Assembly (NCBI RefSeq): GCF_021290925.1 | Contig: NZ_JAJSLX010000001.1 | Span: 558,001-622,000 of the forward strand | Origin: Sessilibacter corallicola | GTDB taxonomy: Bacteria > Pseudomonadota > Gammaproteobacteria > Pseudomonadales > Cellvibrionaceae | Direction of reading: 5' to 3' | DNA: 64,000 nt | In this document: piece after piece, positions 26,798 to 38,104 of the stretch | How positions within the stretch are numbered: the stretch's first letter is position 1 | How the letters are laid out: every line of letters begins with the position of its first letter | Notes under the pieces: generated by a model | What the model was told of the DNA's origin: nothing | Seen by the model: the letters and a program-made list of their open reading frames with translations, nothing else | Database searches by the model: none | Program-made: the position numbers and the translations under genes

Positions 26798-27997
26798 ATG
26801 AAGCAAAGAAACAATACAACGCACATAACGACTCCTAAACCAACCGATGAGAATTTCGTGAAGAAATTTATTGAATATGTAATGTGGCCTGTAGTTATCG
26901 GCTTAATTGCAGCGGTATCCGTCATGTTTGCACTGCCCAAAATCAACGGCACCCAACTCAGTCAAAACAGTCAAATTGCTGAACAGACGGACTTTGTTCA
27001 AACAAGCGGTCCCGCGAGCTACTCTTACGCAGTGAAAACCGCTGCGCCATCTGTGGTGAATATATACGCACGTAAGCTTTCCCAAAAAAGACGATATCCA
27101 TTTATTGACGACCCATTGTTTCGTCACTATTTCAACAATGCCAACCACTTGATGCAGCGTCGATTGCAATCTGCGTTAGGGTCGGGCGTGATTGTTAATG
27201 ACGACGGCTATATCCTTACAAATAATCATGTTATTGATGATGCGATAGAAATCGTAATTCTCGTCCACGACGGAAGAGAAGCTCTGGCAGAAGTGATTGG
27301 TAGAGATCCAGAAACCGATTTAGCCGTTCTCAAGGTAGATTTGCCGAATTTAACTCCGGCGACCTTGGGCAGCCCAGCTAACGCGAGTATTGGCGATGTA
27401 GTACTCGCAATCGGCAACCCATTCGGAGTGGGTCAAACGGTTACTCAAGGAATTATCAGCGCCACTGGCCGCTACGGTCTCGATTTGAGCAACTACGAAA
27501 ATTACCTGCAAACAGACGCTGCAATCAACCCGGGCAACTCAGGGGGCGCTCTTGTCGATGTAAATGGCGCCCTACTTGGAATCAATACCGCGATTCTCGA
27601 TGACAACGACCCATCGGTCGGAATTAGCTTTGCTATTCCCTCTGATCAAGCCATGCAAGTCATGCGTAATATTGTGGAAAATGGCAGAGTGATTCGGGGC
27701 TGGCTCGGAATAGAAGCGCAACCACTGAATCCGAACATCGCCAAATCCATGGGTTTAAGCAGTAATGGTGTGGTTGTTATTAGTGTTTACAAAAACGGCC
27801 CAGCGCATGTCGCAGGACTGAAGCCCGGCGACATCATCACTCATATTGATGATTTACCCGTAGGAAATGGCCGTGACAGCATGAATCAAATCGCTGCCAA
27901 AAAACCCAATGAAGAAGTTGTGGTTGATCTTATTCGCAACGGAAGACACTTCAAATTGTCTGCATTGCTGGCTGAGAAACCTGTTATTTCGAGCTAA
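26798..27997 (+). CDS. algW: DegS/AlgW-type periplasmic serine protease
   Basis: Membrane-anchored HtrA protease of 399 aa that starts the envelope-stress cascade by cutting the anti-sigma factor (RseA/MucA) of sigma-E/AlgU. One N-terminal helix (about 29-46), trypsin-like domain with H144, D174 and S248 (NPGNSGGAL), and a single PDZ domain (about 300-395). One PDZ rather than two separates it from DegP/DegQ. Synteny with Pseudomonas supports AlgW; degS is the enteric name. Confidence 0.93.
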   Translation: MKQRNNTTHITTPKPTDENFVKKFIEYVMWPVVIGLIAAVSVMFALPKINGTQLSQNSQIAEQTDFVQTSGPASYSYAVKTAAPSVVNIYARKLSQKRRYPFIDDPLFRHYFNNANHLMQRRLQSALGSGVIVNDDGYILTNNHVIDDAIEIVILVHDGREALAEVIGRDPETDLAVLKVDLPNLTPATLGSPANASIGDVVLAIGNPFGVGQTVTQGIISATGRYGLDLSNYENYLQTDAAINPGNSGGALVDVNGALLGINTAILDDNDPSVGISFAIPSDQAMQVMRNIVENGRVIRGWLGIEAQPLNPNIAKSMGLSSNGVVVISVYKNGPAHVAGLKPGDIITHIDDLPVGNGRDSMNQIAAKKPNEEVVVDLIRNGRHFKLSALLAEKPVISS

Positions 27998-28005
27998 GCC
28001 ATCTG

Positions 28006-28104
28006 GTTTGAGTTAAACCATAACTCAAACTAATACGGCGCAGGTTTCAAGCACTTCAGATATGGCTGTGTAGTTCCTACCTTATTCAGTAAGAATTACA
28101 CAGC
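28006..28104. other. Hairpins between convergent algW and hisD
   Basis: GTTTGAGTT / AACTCAAAC (28006-28014, 28022-28030) forms a perfect 9-bp stem, and GCTGTGTA / TACACAGC (28065-28072, 28097-28104) forms a second. Neither has a clear T-tract, so termination at the convergent gene ends is likely but not proven. Confidence 0.35.
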
Positions 28105-28133
28105 TTAGAAGGAATGATTACTCTATCTGGCAA

Positions 28134-29441
28134 TTACTTCTTAATTCTATACTCGGCTGATCTTGCGTGAGCTTCAAGATCCTCTCCTCTGGCCAAAACC
28201 GAAGCAACTTTCCCTAACTCAGAAGCGCCATCGGCGGAGCAATGAATAATTGAGCTTCGCTTTTGAAAATCATAGACACCAAGCGGTGAAGAAAAACGCG
28301 CGGTTCCCGAGGTAGGAAGTACGTGATTTGGGCCCGCACAATAGTCACCGAGCGCTTCTGCGGCGTAACGCCCCATAAAAATCGCCCCGGCGTGACGAAT
28401 TTTCGGCAACCACTGTTCTGGGTTTTCAACAGACAACTCCAAATGCTCAGCCGCGATAACATTTGCGATGTCCATGGCTTGGTCAAGATCGGAACATTTA
28501 ATCAATGCACCGCGAGATTCCATAGAAATTTTGACAATTTTCTCTCGGCTTAACGTCGGCAACAGCTTTTCAATACTGGTTTTCACCGCATCTAAGAACG
28601 CCTGATCTGGAGAAACCAATATCGCCTGGGCCATCTCATCGTGCTCTGCTTGAGAAAACAAATCCATGGCAATCCAATCTGGATCGGTTTGGCCATCGCA
28701 AATGACCAGAATCTCAGAAGGCCCTGCAATCATGTCAATTGCTACCTGACCAAATACAGCACGCTTGGCAGAGGCAACAAAGACGTTACCGGGACCGACA
28801 ATTTTATCCACTTTGGGCACAAGATCGGTTCCATAAGCCAATGCCGCTACCGCTTGGGCACCACCAATGGCAAACACACGATCGACACCAGATATTGCTG
28901 CGGCGGCAAGCACCAAATCATTAATGTCTCCATCGGGTGTCGGAACAACCATGATAACTTCTTCAACACCAGCAACCTTGGCGGGCATAACGTTCATCAA
29001 AACCGATGAAGGGTAACTCGCCTTACCACCGGGAACATAAACGCCAACTCGATCTAACGGCGTCACTTTCTGGCCCAGGACGGTGCCGTCAGCCTCAGTG
29101 TACTGCCAGGAATCCTGCAACTGATGCTGATGATAACTTTTAACCCGCTCAGCCGCTTTTTCGAGCGCTTCTCTCTCAGCCGTTGAGATTCTTGCCAACG
29201 CCTCCTGTTGAGACTGCTTTGTAATCTCAAGCGCTTCAACCGAATCTGGTGTCCAGCGGTCAAGCTTTCCAGTCAACGCTATTAACGCCTGATCACCTTC
29301 GGACTTAATACGATGAATAATGTCATCAACAATCGTCGTTACTTGATGATCAACCACTAAATCCGTATGCAGCAATTCTTTTAACTGCTGATCAAATTCA
29401 GGGCTTTGTGCATCTAGCTGTTTGATGTTGATTTGACTCAT
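28134..29441 (-). CDS. hisD: Histidinol dehydrogenase
   Basis: NAD-dependent zinc enzyme that performs the last two steps of histidine synthesis. Full length at 435 aa. The dehydrogenase signature runs through [18 protein letters not shown] and [11 protein letters not shown], and the catalytic Glu-His pair is in AAEHLEL. It follows hisG by 46 bp. In Pseudomonas hisC comes next; here the histidine genes stop and the strand changes. Confidence 0.97.
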   Translation of the reverse strand: MSQINIKQLDAQSPEFDQQLKELLHTDLVVDHQVTTIVDDIIHRIKSEGDQALIALTGKLDRWTPDSVEALEITKQSQQEALARISTAEREALEKAAERVKSYHQHQLQDSWQYTEADGTVLGQKVTPLDRVGVYVPGGKASYPSSVLMNVMPAKVAGVEEVIMVVPTPDGDINDLVLAAAAISGVDRVFAIGGAQAVAALAYGTDLVPKVDKIVGPGNVFVASAKRAVFGQVAIDMIAGPSEILVICDGQTDPDWIAMDLFSQAEHDEMAQAILVSPDQAFLDAVKTSIEKLLPTLSREKIVKISMESRGALIKCSDLDQAMDIANVIAAEHLELSVENPEQWLPKIRHAGAIFMGRYAAEALGDYCAGPNHVLPTSGTARFSSPLGVYDFQKRSSIIHCSADGASELGKVASVLARGEDLEAHARSAEYRIKK

Positions 29442-29487
29442 CGCTCTACTCTTTCACTACTTTGTTTGGAAATACGGTTATTACGCG

Positions 29488-30114
29488 TTAACTAACGGCT
29501 TTTCGAATACCTTCAATGATTGTACCGATTTTCTCATGCTTCATTTTCATTGAAGCTTTATTGACGATTAACCGAGAACTGATGTCCGCAATGTGCTCGC
29601 GCGGCTCTAAACCGTTGGCCTTGAGGGTATTACCAGTATCGACAATATCGACTATTTCATCGGCCAATCCGATAATCGGTGCAAGCTCCATGGCGCCATA
29701 AAGCTTAATGATGTCAACCTGACGGGCCTTCTCGGCGTAATACTGCTTAGCCACGTTAACAAACTTAGTCGCCACTTTAATACGGCCAGATTTGGTCTCT
29801 TTTCCTTTGATACCCGCAGTCATTAAACGACAGCGAGCGATGCCTAAATCTAAAGGCTCGTAGATGCCTTCGGCGCCGTGCTCCAACAGCATATCTTTTC
29901 CTGATACGCCGATATCAGCCGCACCAAATTGCACGTAAGTCGTAACATCAACGCCACGCAAAACAATAAACTTCACGCCTGGCTGGTTGCTGTCGAAGGT
30001 CAGTTTTCGGCTTTTTTCGATGTCTTCGAGAGGGTATAAATCTGCCGCAGCGAGTAACGGAAGGGTTTCCTTCAAAATTCGGCCTTTGGTTAAGGCGATT
30101 GTTAATTCTGTCAT
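29488..30114 (-). CDS. hisG: ATP phosphoribosyltransferase, short form
   Basis: First enzyme of histidine synthesis, joining ATP and PRPP. At 208 aa it has only the catalytic domains and lacks the C-terminal histidine-sensing domain of the roughly 300-aa long form. The blocks [18 protein letters not shown] and [17 protein letters not shown] are typical. Short HisG needs the HisZ regulatory subunit, not present in this window. It lies between murA and hisD. Confidence 0.96.
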   Translation of the reverse strand: MTELTIALTKGRILKETLPLLAAADLYPLEDIEKSRKLTFDSNQPGVKFIVLRGVDVTTYVQFGAADIGVSGKDMLLEHGAEGIYEPLDLGIARCRLMTAGIKGKETKSGRIKVATKFVNVAKQYYAEKARQVDIIKLYGAMELAPIIGLADEIVDIVDTGNTLKANGLEPREHIADISSRLIVNKASMKMKHEKIGTIIEGIRKAVS

Positions 30115-30209
30115 GATGTTTTACTTCTTTTTGAATAGCGCCATCAAAGGCACTATTCAATTGTTATTCATTAACGTCCAAAGAATCCGATTAGGAACAC
30201 TTAACCAAC

Positions 30210-31499
<1,290 letters not shown>

Positions 31500-31546
31500 T
31501 TAATGGAATTGGGTACAGAACCTAAACAACAATGATTCAATGCAAC

Positions 31547-31786
31547 TTATTGTTGCTGCCATTGCTCAGGTGTATACGTTTTCATGTTTACTGCGTGTAT
31601 TTCGCCACTTTTAATATGAGCGTCTAATACACCATAGATTAATTGTTGTTTTTTTACTGGATTCAACCCTTCAAATGCTGGGCTAACAACCACTAAATTT
31701 ACGTGAGAACCAGAAACTTCAACTGTTGCTTGGCAATCATCGATGTTGGATTCAATAAGCTGTTTAATCTCTTCCTCTGGAATCAT
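31547..31786 (-). CDS. ibaG: IbaG, BolA-family protein
   Basis: A 79-residue BolA-like protein with the KH-like motif PAFEGLNPVKKQQLIYGVL and a conserved His near DAHIKSGEIHAV. IbaG works with monothiol glutaredoxin in iron-sulfur handling and affects acid tolerance. Its place just before murA is conserved from E. coli to Pseudomonas. Confidence 0.94.
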   Translation of the reverse strand: MIPEEEIKQLIESNIDDCQATVEVSGSHVNLVVVSPAFEGLNPVKKQQLIYGVLDAHIKSGEIHAVNMKTYTPEQWQQQ

Positions 31787-32018
31787 TGTCTCTCACTTTC
31801 AGGGATAAGTAATGGTTAAACGAAGGTATTCGAGCATCGATCAATCAAGTTAGCGTTGACACTTATCAACTGCATCTCGGCAATAGGGCTCGGCAACAAT
31901 TTCAAAAAGGCGCGACATTTTAAAGAATAGGGGCAATAAATTCACCTAAATTCGCACAAAAACCTCAATCAACAAAATCCACCAAACAAACCGGGTCTTG
32001 AATGGGTATAACACAACG
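31787..32018. other. Gap where mlaB would be expected
   Basis: Between ibaG and mlaC, relatives carry mlaB, a STAS-domain gene of roughly 90-100 codons. Here no minus-strand frame of that size is open in 31787-32108 and a terminator intervenes. I see no gene. Confidence 0.55.
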
Positions 32019-32046
32019 AAAGAGAGGCTCAAATGAGCCTCTCTTT
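32019..32046 (-). terminator. Terminator downstream of mlaC
   Basis: AAAGAGAGGCTC (32019-32030) pairs perfectly with GAGCCTCTCTTT (32035-32046), loop AAAT. The T-run on the minus strand is short (TTT then CGTTG). It separates mlaC from ibaG-murA, so these are likely distinct transcripts. Confidence 0.75.
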
Positions 32047-32108
32047 GTTAATCATTTATTGCGCAAATTCCAAATTGGACATAATTAAGAATTAGGCGCG
32101 ACAAGAAA

Positions 32109-32831
32109 CTAAGCATCCCAGTTATCGATGACTTTTTTCACATCGCCGTCATTTTGCTTAAGCGCTACTCGGAACTGATCTCGGAACGTTTTGCCAAGAT
32201 TAATGCCGTTGAGGTTCATGTTACGCAATACCCATTCACCTTTCTTATTGATACCCATAGTGTAAGAAACCAAACTTGAACCTGTTGGCCCTTCAACACG
32301 CTGGCGCACCACAACGCTCTTTTGACCAGCCAAATCTGCAGATGGCGGAATCACCTCAACTTTAAAATCAGCAAAGCTCGCCATGCCTTTTGTATAAGTG
32401 GTAACTAAGTTGCGCTTAAATACATTGGCAAAACGCTTGAATTCGTCCCTAGAAACCGAAGTTGCATTCTCTCGGCCCATAACGTTAAACGCGATAAATC
32501 TGAAATCGACAACCTGGCTCAATAAATTGTCTAGGTTGTCTGCCATTTTTTCAGAGTTGTATTCAGGGCTGGCCTGGGCTTCTCTGATCAGATCAAGCAC
32601 CACGTCGGTAACCTGCGTTACAACCTCATGAGCACTGACTTCTGCCGCGCTATTTTTGATAACCAACTTGGCGCTGTCTTTGGCTTCTTGAACTTTTGCT
32701 TCAGACTTTTCAACTTTTTGCTCAGCGGTAGCTTTTGTCTCTTCCTGCGCAACCACCATTTGATGGCTCATCATCAAACTACCCGCTAACAAACCACTGA
32801 TGATCAAACGCCCTAAATTCTGTCTAGTCAT
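32109..32831 (-). CDS. mlaC: MlaC-like periplasmic phospholipid-binding protein
   Basis: Periplasmic carrier of the Mla lipid-transport system (Ttg2 family), 240 aa. A Sec signal peptide ends near VVA28. A Lys/Glu-rich insert (about 30-57) precedes the lipid-binding domain, which carries VVDFRFIAFNVMGR and FRDQFRVALKQNDGD. Usually mlaFEDCB are co-encoded; here mlaC is alone, flanked by a terminator and by yrbG on the opposite strand. Whether MlaFED is elsewhere cannot be seen. Confidence 0.9.
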   Translation of the reverse strand: MTRQNLGRLIISGLLAGSLMMSHQMVVAQEETKATAEQKVEKSEAKVQEAKDSAKLVIKNSAAEVSAHEVVTQVTDVVLDLIREAQASPEYNSEKMADNLDNLLSQVVDFRFIAFNVMGRENATSVSRDEFKRFANVFKRNLVTTYTKGMASFADFKVEVIPPSADLAGQKSVVVRQRVEGPTGSSLVSYTMGINKKGEWVLRNMNLNGINLGKTFRDQFRVALKQNDGDVKKVIDNWDA

Positions 32832-33093
32832 GAATCCACTCCCAATCTAGGTCACTAAACTTATTCGACCTTTTTCTGCGTAGGTCCTTTAGAAACCGGT
32901 TATTAATTTTAATCTTACGGGGTTTAAATGCCACGGATAATAGCCATTAACTGATTTGTAAACAAATTTGTCGGCCAAAGTGACAAGACCATCTACAACC
33001 ATTACCATTGCCGGCCTTTTAATCTCTTGTTATGACCGTTGGATCATTCAAAAGGTTGCATGAATTGCCTTACTCAAACTTAAGGACTACGAG

Positions 33094-34068
33094 ATGTCAG
33101 AAATTTGGATTGCCTGGGGCGCTATTTTACTAGGCTTTGTCGGGTTAATGTGGAGCGCGGACCGATTTGTTGACGGCGCGGCCGCATTTGCAAAAAACCT
33201 TGGCATCTCCAAACTTATTATCGGTTTAACCATTGTTTCGCTCGGGACTTCAGCACCAGAAATTGTTGTCTCCATCAGCGCTTCAATCAAAGGCGAAGGC
33301 GACCTTGCCGTGGGTAACGCCCTCGGCTCAAATCTGGCCAATATCGGGTTAGTTCTTGCGATCACCGCGTTAATCGCACCGCTTCCTATCTTTAAACACA
33401 TTCTTACTCAGGAAATTCCAATTTTACTCGGAGTTACCATTCTCGCCGGGATTTTCTTAGCCGATGCCCAACTGGAAGTGTACGAAGGCATCATTTTGGC
33501 TGGCACTGTTGTCCCATTGATAACGTGGATGATCATCAATAAAAGAAAGCACCCGTCGCCCGAGGAAGAAGACTCCGACATTGAATCCATGGCCAACGCG
33601 AAAGCCGGTATGTGGTTTTTGATTGGTTTAACGCTGTTAATCATCAGCTCCGAAACCTTGGTTTGGGGAGCAACAACGGTTGCAACGCATTTTGGTGTTA
33701 GCTCGCTAGTGATTGGATTAACCGTCGTCGCCGTTGGCACCAGCCTTCCCGAGCTGGCCGCATCTGTTGTCAGCGCCTTACGCGGTCATCACGACATTGC
33801 TTTAGGCAACATCGTAGGCTCAAACATCTTCAACATTTTAGCGGTGATGTCGGTACCTGGAATTTTGGGTCCACTGTCGATGAACAGCGAAGTGTTCATC
33901 CGTGATTACGCTTCTATGGCTGCGATTACGGCCTTCTTAGCCATTGCACTGTGGATTGACTTTAAGCTCGTAGCGAAAAAGAACAACGGCGTTGGTCGTC
34001 TTGGCAGAGTGATCGGACTGATTCTTTTAGCGGGCTATGCCACCTACTATGGGGTATTATTCGCTTAA
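33094..34068 (+). CDS. yrbG: YrbG-type calcium/sodium antiporter
   Basis: Member of the Ca2+/cation exchanger superfamily, 324 aa, about ten membrane helices. Two internal alpha-repeats carry the ion-binding blocks GTSAPEIVVSIS...GNALGSN and GTSLPELAASVV...GNIVGSN. It is divergent from mlaC and heads the kdsD-kdsC-lptCAB run, the same place as in E. coli. Confidence 0.93.
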   Translation: MSEIWIAWGAILLGFVGLMWSADRFVDGAAAFAKNLGISKLIIGLTIVSLGTSAPEIVVSISASIKGEGDLAVGNALGSNLANIGLVLAITALIAPLPIFKHILTQEIPILLGVTILAGIFLADAQLEVYEGIILAGTVVPLITWMIINKRKHPSPEEEDSDIESMANAKAGMWFLIGLTLLIISSETLVWGATTVATHFGVSSLVIGLTVVAVGTSLPELAASVVSALRGHHDIALGNIVGSNIFNILAVMSVPGILGPLSMNSEVFIRDYASMAAITAFLAIALWIDFKLVAKKNNGVGRLGRVIGLILLAGYATYYGVLFA

Positions 34069-34138
34069 AAAACGCACTGGCGACAGCAACTGTTAGCCCC
34101 CTATTTTTTGTTTAACTTGAAAGAATATTGATACTGTA

Positions 34139-35110
34139 ATGACCGAATTGACACACATTGATGTTGGCAAGCGCACTGTCCGCATGGAATATGACGCCAT
34201 CAAACTATTAGAAGATCGGATCGATGATGATTTTGCCAAAGCTTGTGAATTAATTCTCGCGGTTCAAGGTCGAGTTATCGTCACTGGAATGGGAAAATCC
34301 GGTCATATCGGCCGCAAAATCGCTGCCACACTTGCAAGCACAGGAACCCCAGCGTTCTTCGTTCATCCAGGCGAAGCCAGCCACGGTGACTTAGGAATGA
34401 TCACCGAAAAAGACCTTGTGATTGCGATTTCAAATTCAGGGAAATCCACTGAAATCCAAGCCTTGTTGCCGTTGTTCAAAAGAATGGCCATTCCCGTGAT
34501 TAGCATGACAGGCAGCGCCGAATCTCCGCTCGCAAAAGCTGCGCTAATCAACTTGGATATCGCGGTAGAAACCGAAGCTTGCCCACTCGATCTCGCGCCA
34601 ACTTCCAGCACCACAGTAACCTTAGTTATGGGCGATGCCTTGGCTGTCGCTTTACTGGAAGCCCGTGGATTTACCGCTGAAGATTTTGCTTTTTCTCACC
34701 CCGGTGGGGCTTTAGGACGAAAACTCCTGTTGAAAGTCGAAGATATTATGCACAAAGGAAGCAGCATTCCTGTTGTAAATCTTCAAACACCACTGAGTCA
34801 AGCCTTAGTAGAAATGACGCAAAAAGGGCTTGGAATTACCACGGTTGAAGACGATAACGGAGAGCTGGCCGGTGTATTCACTGACGGTGATTTGCGTCGC
34901 CACGTTGACCTAAAGACCGACCTTTCAACCGCCACTATGGCGAATGTTATGACGGCCAACCCAAAAACAGTCGCGCCGAATTTGCTTGCAGCACAAGCAC
35001 TGAAGCTCATGGAAGAAAAGAAAATTACGGCAGTTATTGTCGCCGACGAATCCCACAAACTTGTCGGCATTTTGCACCTACACGACATATTAAGGGCCGG
35101 TGTTTTTTAA
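34139..35110 (+). CDS. kdsD: KdsD, arabinose-5-phosphate isomerase
   Basis: Converts ribulose-5-phosphate to arabinose-5-phosphate for Kdo synthesis in LPS. The 323-aa protein has an N-terminal SIS domain (about 30-190; GMGKSGHIGRKIAATL, SNSGKSTEI) and two C-terminal CBS domains (about 205-320). It is followed by kdsC, 64 bp downstream. Confidence 0.96.
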   Translation: MTELTHIDVGKRTVRMEYDAIKLLEDRIDDDFAKACELILAVQGRVIVTGMGKSGHIGRKIAATLASTGTPAFFVHPGEASHGDLGMITEKDLVIAISNSGKSTEIQALLPLFKRMAIPVISMTGSAESPLAKAALINLDIAVETEACPLDLAPTSSTTVTLVMGDALAVALLEARGFTAEDFAFSHPGGALGRKLLLKVEDIMHKGSSIPVVNLQTPLSQALVEMTQKGLGITTVEDDNGELAGVFTDGDLRRHVDLKTDLSTATMANVMTANPKTVAPNLLAAQALKLMEEKKITAVIVADESHKLVGILHLHDILRAGVF

Positions 35111-35174
35111 ATCCGATTATTCGCAATAACCGAAATAAACCCCTGTTTCGCCGCCATTTATACTGGATCAAGCT

Positions 35175-35711
35175 GTGACTGAACTAACCAACGATTTACG
35201 AGACAAATTTCAACAAATTAAATTATTATTGCTGGATGTCGACGGCGTATTAACCGACGGAAAACTGTACTTCAGCAACGACGGCAACGAACTTAAAGCT
35301 TTTAACACCTTAGATGGTCACGGCATTAAGCTGCTCCAAAAGTCAGGAGTTAACGTCGGAATCATTACCGGCCGTAAGAGCCAACTCGTTCAAAAAAGAG
35401 CGGCAGATCTCGGCATTGAAATTTTAGTTCAAGGACGAGAGGACAAATTTACTGCCCTTAAAGAAATTCTTGATACTCATAATGTCGACATGGAAAACAT
35501 CGCATTTATTGGTGACGATTATCCCGATTTAACCGTCATGACCAAGGTCGGTATAGGTATTACCGTCGCCAATGCTTTGCCTGCTATGGTTGAACACAGT
35601 GATTGGCAAACTCGCCGAAAAGGCGGCGAAGGCGCTGTGCGAGAAATATGCGACCTAATTATGACAATCCAAGGAACGTTCGACGCAGGATTAGCGCCCT
35701 ACATTAGCTAA
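35175..35711 (+). CDS. kdsC: KdsC, Kdo-8-phosphate phosphatase
   Basis: HAD-family phosphatase, 178 aa, releasing Kdo from Kdo-8-P. The catalytic loop is LLLLDVDGVLTDG (nucleophile Asp in DVD), with GDDYPDL further on as motif IV. The start codon is GTG at 35175. It is small and lacks a cap domain, as expected for KdsC tetramers. Confidence 0.96.
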   Translation: MTELTNDLRDKFQQIKLLLLDVDGVLTDGKLYFSNDGNELKAFNTLDGHGIKLLQKSGVNVGIITGRKSQLVQKRAADLGIEILVQGREDKFTALKEILDTHNVDMENIAFIGDDYPDLTVMTKVGIGITVANALPAMVEHSDWQTRRKGGEGAVREICDLIMTIQGTFDAGLAPYIS

Positions 35712-35787
35712 CAAACCGCAGTTAACAACACGCCAATTAGGCGAAAACTTAAATGTTAAATTCACCAACTAAGACCCCTACATTAAC

Positions 35788-36390
35788 GTGCTGAAAAAAA
35801 TACTCACCCTCACCGTTATCACCGGCTTGGTCTTAGTTGCGGTATTGATCTCAGAAAACCCTAAAATTACTGCCCCCCTAAAATTAGAATCCAAGCCGCA
35901 AACCCCTGTAGCAATCATAAAAAATTCCACAACACGGCAATACAATCCGCAAGGCCAACTCGAGTACTTGTTAAAAGTTGAAACCGCAGAGCAATTTCTG
36001 CGAGTCAATCCTAAAAACGACAAGCCGTTGAGCGCAGAAAAAGGTTACACAGAATTATCGCAACCCGATTTGACACTTTTTCAGTCTGAACAAACGCCTT
36101 GGAATATCACGGCTGAGAATGGTAGAGCCGAAAATAACGGCACTGTAATTACACTTTGGGGCGATGTCGTGGTCTACAGATCACTGGCAGATGGCGGGGA
36201 GTACATTATGTCGACCGACCAACTCGAAGTGCGGCCGCTAGAACAACTGGCCGAAACTGACCGAGCTGTTACCATACGCAGCCCCAACGGCGTCGCGAAT
36301 GCTGTGGGTATGCGCTTAAATATGATTAACAACGTTACTGAGTTACTGTCCCAAGTGAAGGGAGTTTATGAATCCAATCCTCTACCCTAA
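35788..36390 (+). CDS. lptC: LptC, LPS export bitopic protein
   Basis: Inner-membrane-anchored bridge component of the Lpt machine, 200 aa. One N-terminal helix (about 4-22) is followed by the periplasmic beta-jellyroll with typical GRAENNGTVITLWGDV. GTG start at 35788. Its end overlaps lptA by 23 bp. Confidence 0.93.
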   Translation: MLKKILTLTVITGLVLVAVLISENPKITAPLKLESKPQTPVAIIKNSTTRQYNPQGQLEYLLKVETAEQFLRVNPKNDKPLSAEKGYTELSQPDLTLFQSEQTPWNITAENGRAENNGTVITLWGDVVVYRSLADGGEYIMSTDQLEVRPLEQLAETDRAVTIRSPNGVANAVGMRLNMINNVTELLSQVKGVYESNPLP

Positions 36391-36913
36391 GCGTTTTCTA
36401 ACCATGAAAAGTTTTTCAAAGCTTGCTTGTTTTATCAGTTTATTGGCTTTTACGTCGCTCTCTAACGCACTTCCTTCCGATCGCAATCAACCCATTGAGA
36501 TCGACGCAGAACGCGCCGAAAGAAACGACAAGACCGGTGTCACGACCTTCATTGGCAATGCAACTCTAACCCAGGGCACGTTAAAAATTTCCGCCGATTT
36601 CATTAGAGTCAAACAAAACCCAAGTGGCGTTGACAATATTGTCGCAGAAGGACAACCCGCTAAATTCCAACAGCAACCTGAAGCCAACGAACCTCTAGTG
36701 AAAGCAGAAGCAGAAAAAATTCTGTATTCGGTAGCCAAAGAGACCGTCAATTTATCCGTAAACGCACAAATAGATCGAGGAGATGGCTCAACCATCAACA
36801 GCGACAGCATTGATTACGACATTCGAGAGTCCCACTCAGTAGCCTCGGGAGACAGCGGCGTCAAAATTGTCATTCAACCTCAAACGGAAGAAAACAGCGG
36901 TAACGAACAATAA
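36368..36913 (+). CDS. lptA: LptA, periplasmic LPS bridge protein
   Basis: Forms the periplasmic LPS bridge between LptC and LptD. Signal peptide ends near SNA, followed by the OstA-like beta domain ([28 protein letters not shown]). ATG 36368 has a strong AAGGGAG site upstream and gives 181 aa; ATG 36404 ([10 protein letters not shown]) is the alternative and would give a more usual signal peptide. Confidence 0.93.
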   Translation: MNPILYPKRFLTMKSFSKLACFISLLAFTSLSNALPSDRNQPIEIDAERAERNDKTGVTTFIGNATLTQGTLKISADFIRVKQNPSGVDNIVAEGQPAKFQQQPEANEPLVKAEAEKILYSVAKETVNLSVNAQIDRGDGSTINSDSIDYDIRESHSVASGDSGVKIVIQPQTEENSGNEQ

Positions 36914-37638
36914 TGAGCGAACTCTGCGCTAAAAACCTGGCTAAAAGTTACAGCGGCCGCCAAGTCGTAAACGACGTTTCTTTCGCGGTTAAAACCAATC
37001 AAGTCGTTGGCCTTCTCGGCCCTAACGGGGCAGGAAAAACCACCTGTTTTTACATGATTGCCGGAATCGTCAAGGCCGACCGAGGTTCAGTTACCATTGA
37101 CGGTGAAGACGTTACTAGCCTACCAATGCACGGCCGGGCACGTCGAGGACTTGGCTATTTGCCTCAAGAAGCGTCGGTTTTTCGCAAGCTCACTGTTAGA
37201 GAAAACATACTCGCCATTTTAGAGACTCGTTCAGAGTTATCCACAGCTGAACGCAAGCAACGCGCTGATGAACTGCTGGAAGAATTCCACATCACTCACG
37301 TCAAAAACAGCTTAGGAATCGCTCTTTCAGGCGGTGAAAGACGGCGGGTTGAAATTGCCCGAGCGCTGGCAACAGAGCCTCGATTCATCTTACTGGATGA
37401 GCCCTTTGCCGGTGTCGACCCAAAATCCGTCGGCGACATCAAACTCATCATTGAACACCTCAGAAACCGAGGCATTGGCGTTCTAATCACGGACCATCAC
37501 GTACGTGAAACTCTCGATATTTGCGAAAAAGCCTACATCGTGGGCGAAGGTTTTATTATTGCCGAAGGCGACGCTGAAACAGTCTTGGCTAACCAAAAAG
37601 TAAGAGACACCTATCTGGGCGAAAACTTTAAGCTGTAA
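36913..37638 (+). CDS. lptB: LptB, LPS export ABC ATPase
   Basis: Cytoplasmic ATPase that powers LPS extraction with LptFG. 241 aa with Walker [10 protein letters not shown], signature [16 protein letters not shown] and Walker [14 protein letters not shown]. The start overlaps the lptA stop (TAATG). Standard length and sequence. Confidence 0.97.
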   Translation: MSELCAKNLAKSYSGRQVVNDVSFAVKTNQVVGLLGPNGAGKTTCFYMIAGIVKADRGSVTIDGEDVTSLPMHGRARRGLGYLPQEASVFRKLTVRENILAILETRSELSTAERKQRADELLEEFHITHVKNSLGIALSGGERRRVEIARALATEPRFILLDEPFAGVDPKSVGDIKLIIEHLRNRGIGVLITDHHVRETLDICEKAYIVGEGFIIAEGDAETVLANQKVRDTYLGENFKL

Positions 37639-38104
37639 TTTACGCCCAACAACCTCGTTACTTCACCTCAAATTTACGCGCAAACGCTGACGAATTCAGC
37701 GTTGTCTGCGTTTATTAGCCCTTCCGACACAACAGTAGAAATAACGACCACAAAAGTTGACTATCATTTAATCTGAGAAAACCACTTTACGGCAAAGTTT
37801 TTTTGCGCGACTATATGATTATCGGTGCCACGAGAGCCTCAATCAAAACTCTCAATCACCGCCGTTTATTCGGTTCCATACAGCATCTACACAGCCTTGC
37901 CAAAACAGTAAAACAGAATAAAAATAACTGCCTTCCTTATCGCTTTACACGATCCTAATATCCCTACTTAAGCAAATTACTAATTTAGGCATAATTTTTG
38001 CAGTAAAACATTGCAAACTGTCCCCATTCGAGACTAAACTTCCAAGTAGTTTAACTAAAGCTAACAGGGAACTAATCACCCCTATTTGGAAGTGTTATCG
38101 AGTT
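37639..38104. other. rpoN upstream region
   Basis: A gap of 466 bp between lptB and rpoN with no gene. It includes a -24/-12-like element at 37987-38002 and, slightly downstream, a possible sigma70 pair TTGCAA and TAAACT with 18-bp spacing. No lptB terminator with a clear U-tract is visible. Confidence 0.45.
37987..38002 (+). promoter_or_regulatory. Possible sigma54 (-24/-12) promoter of rpoN
   Basis: AGGCATAATTTTTGCA has the GG-N10-GC spacing and matches TGGCACG-N4-TTGCA at GGCA and TTGCA. It lies about 100 bp before the rpoN ATG. It would imply self-regulation by sigma54; sequence match only. Confidence 0.4.

Noticed and set aside
28006-28104. Paired hairpins as a regulatory riboswitch for hisD
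   Set aside because: They lie downstream of both convergent genes, so they are better read as 3'-end structures.
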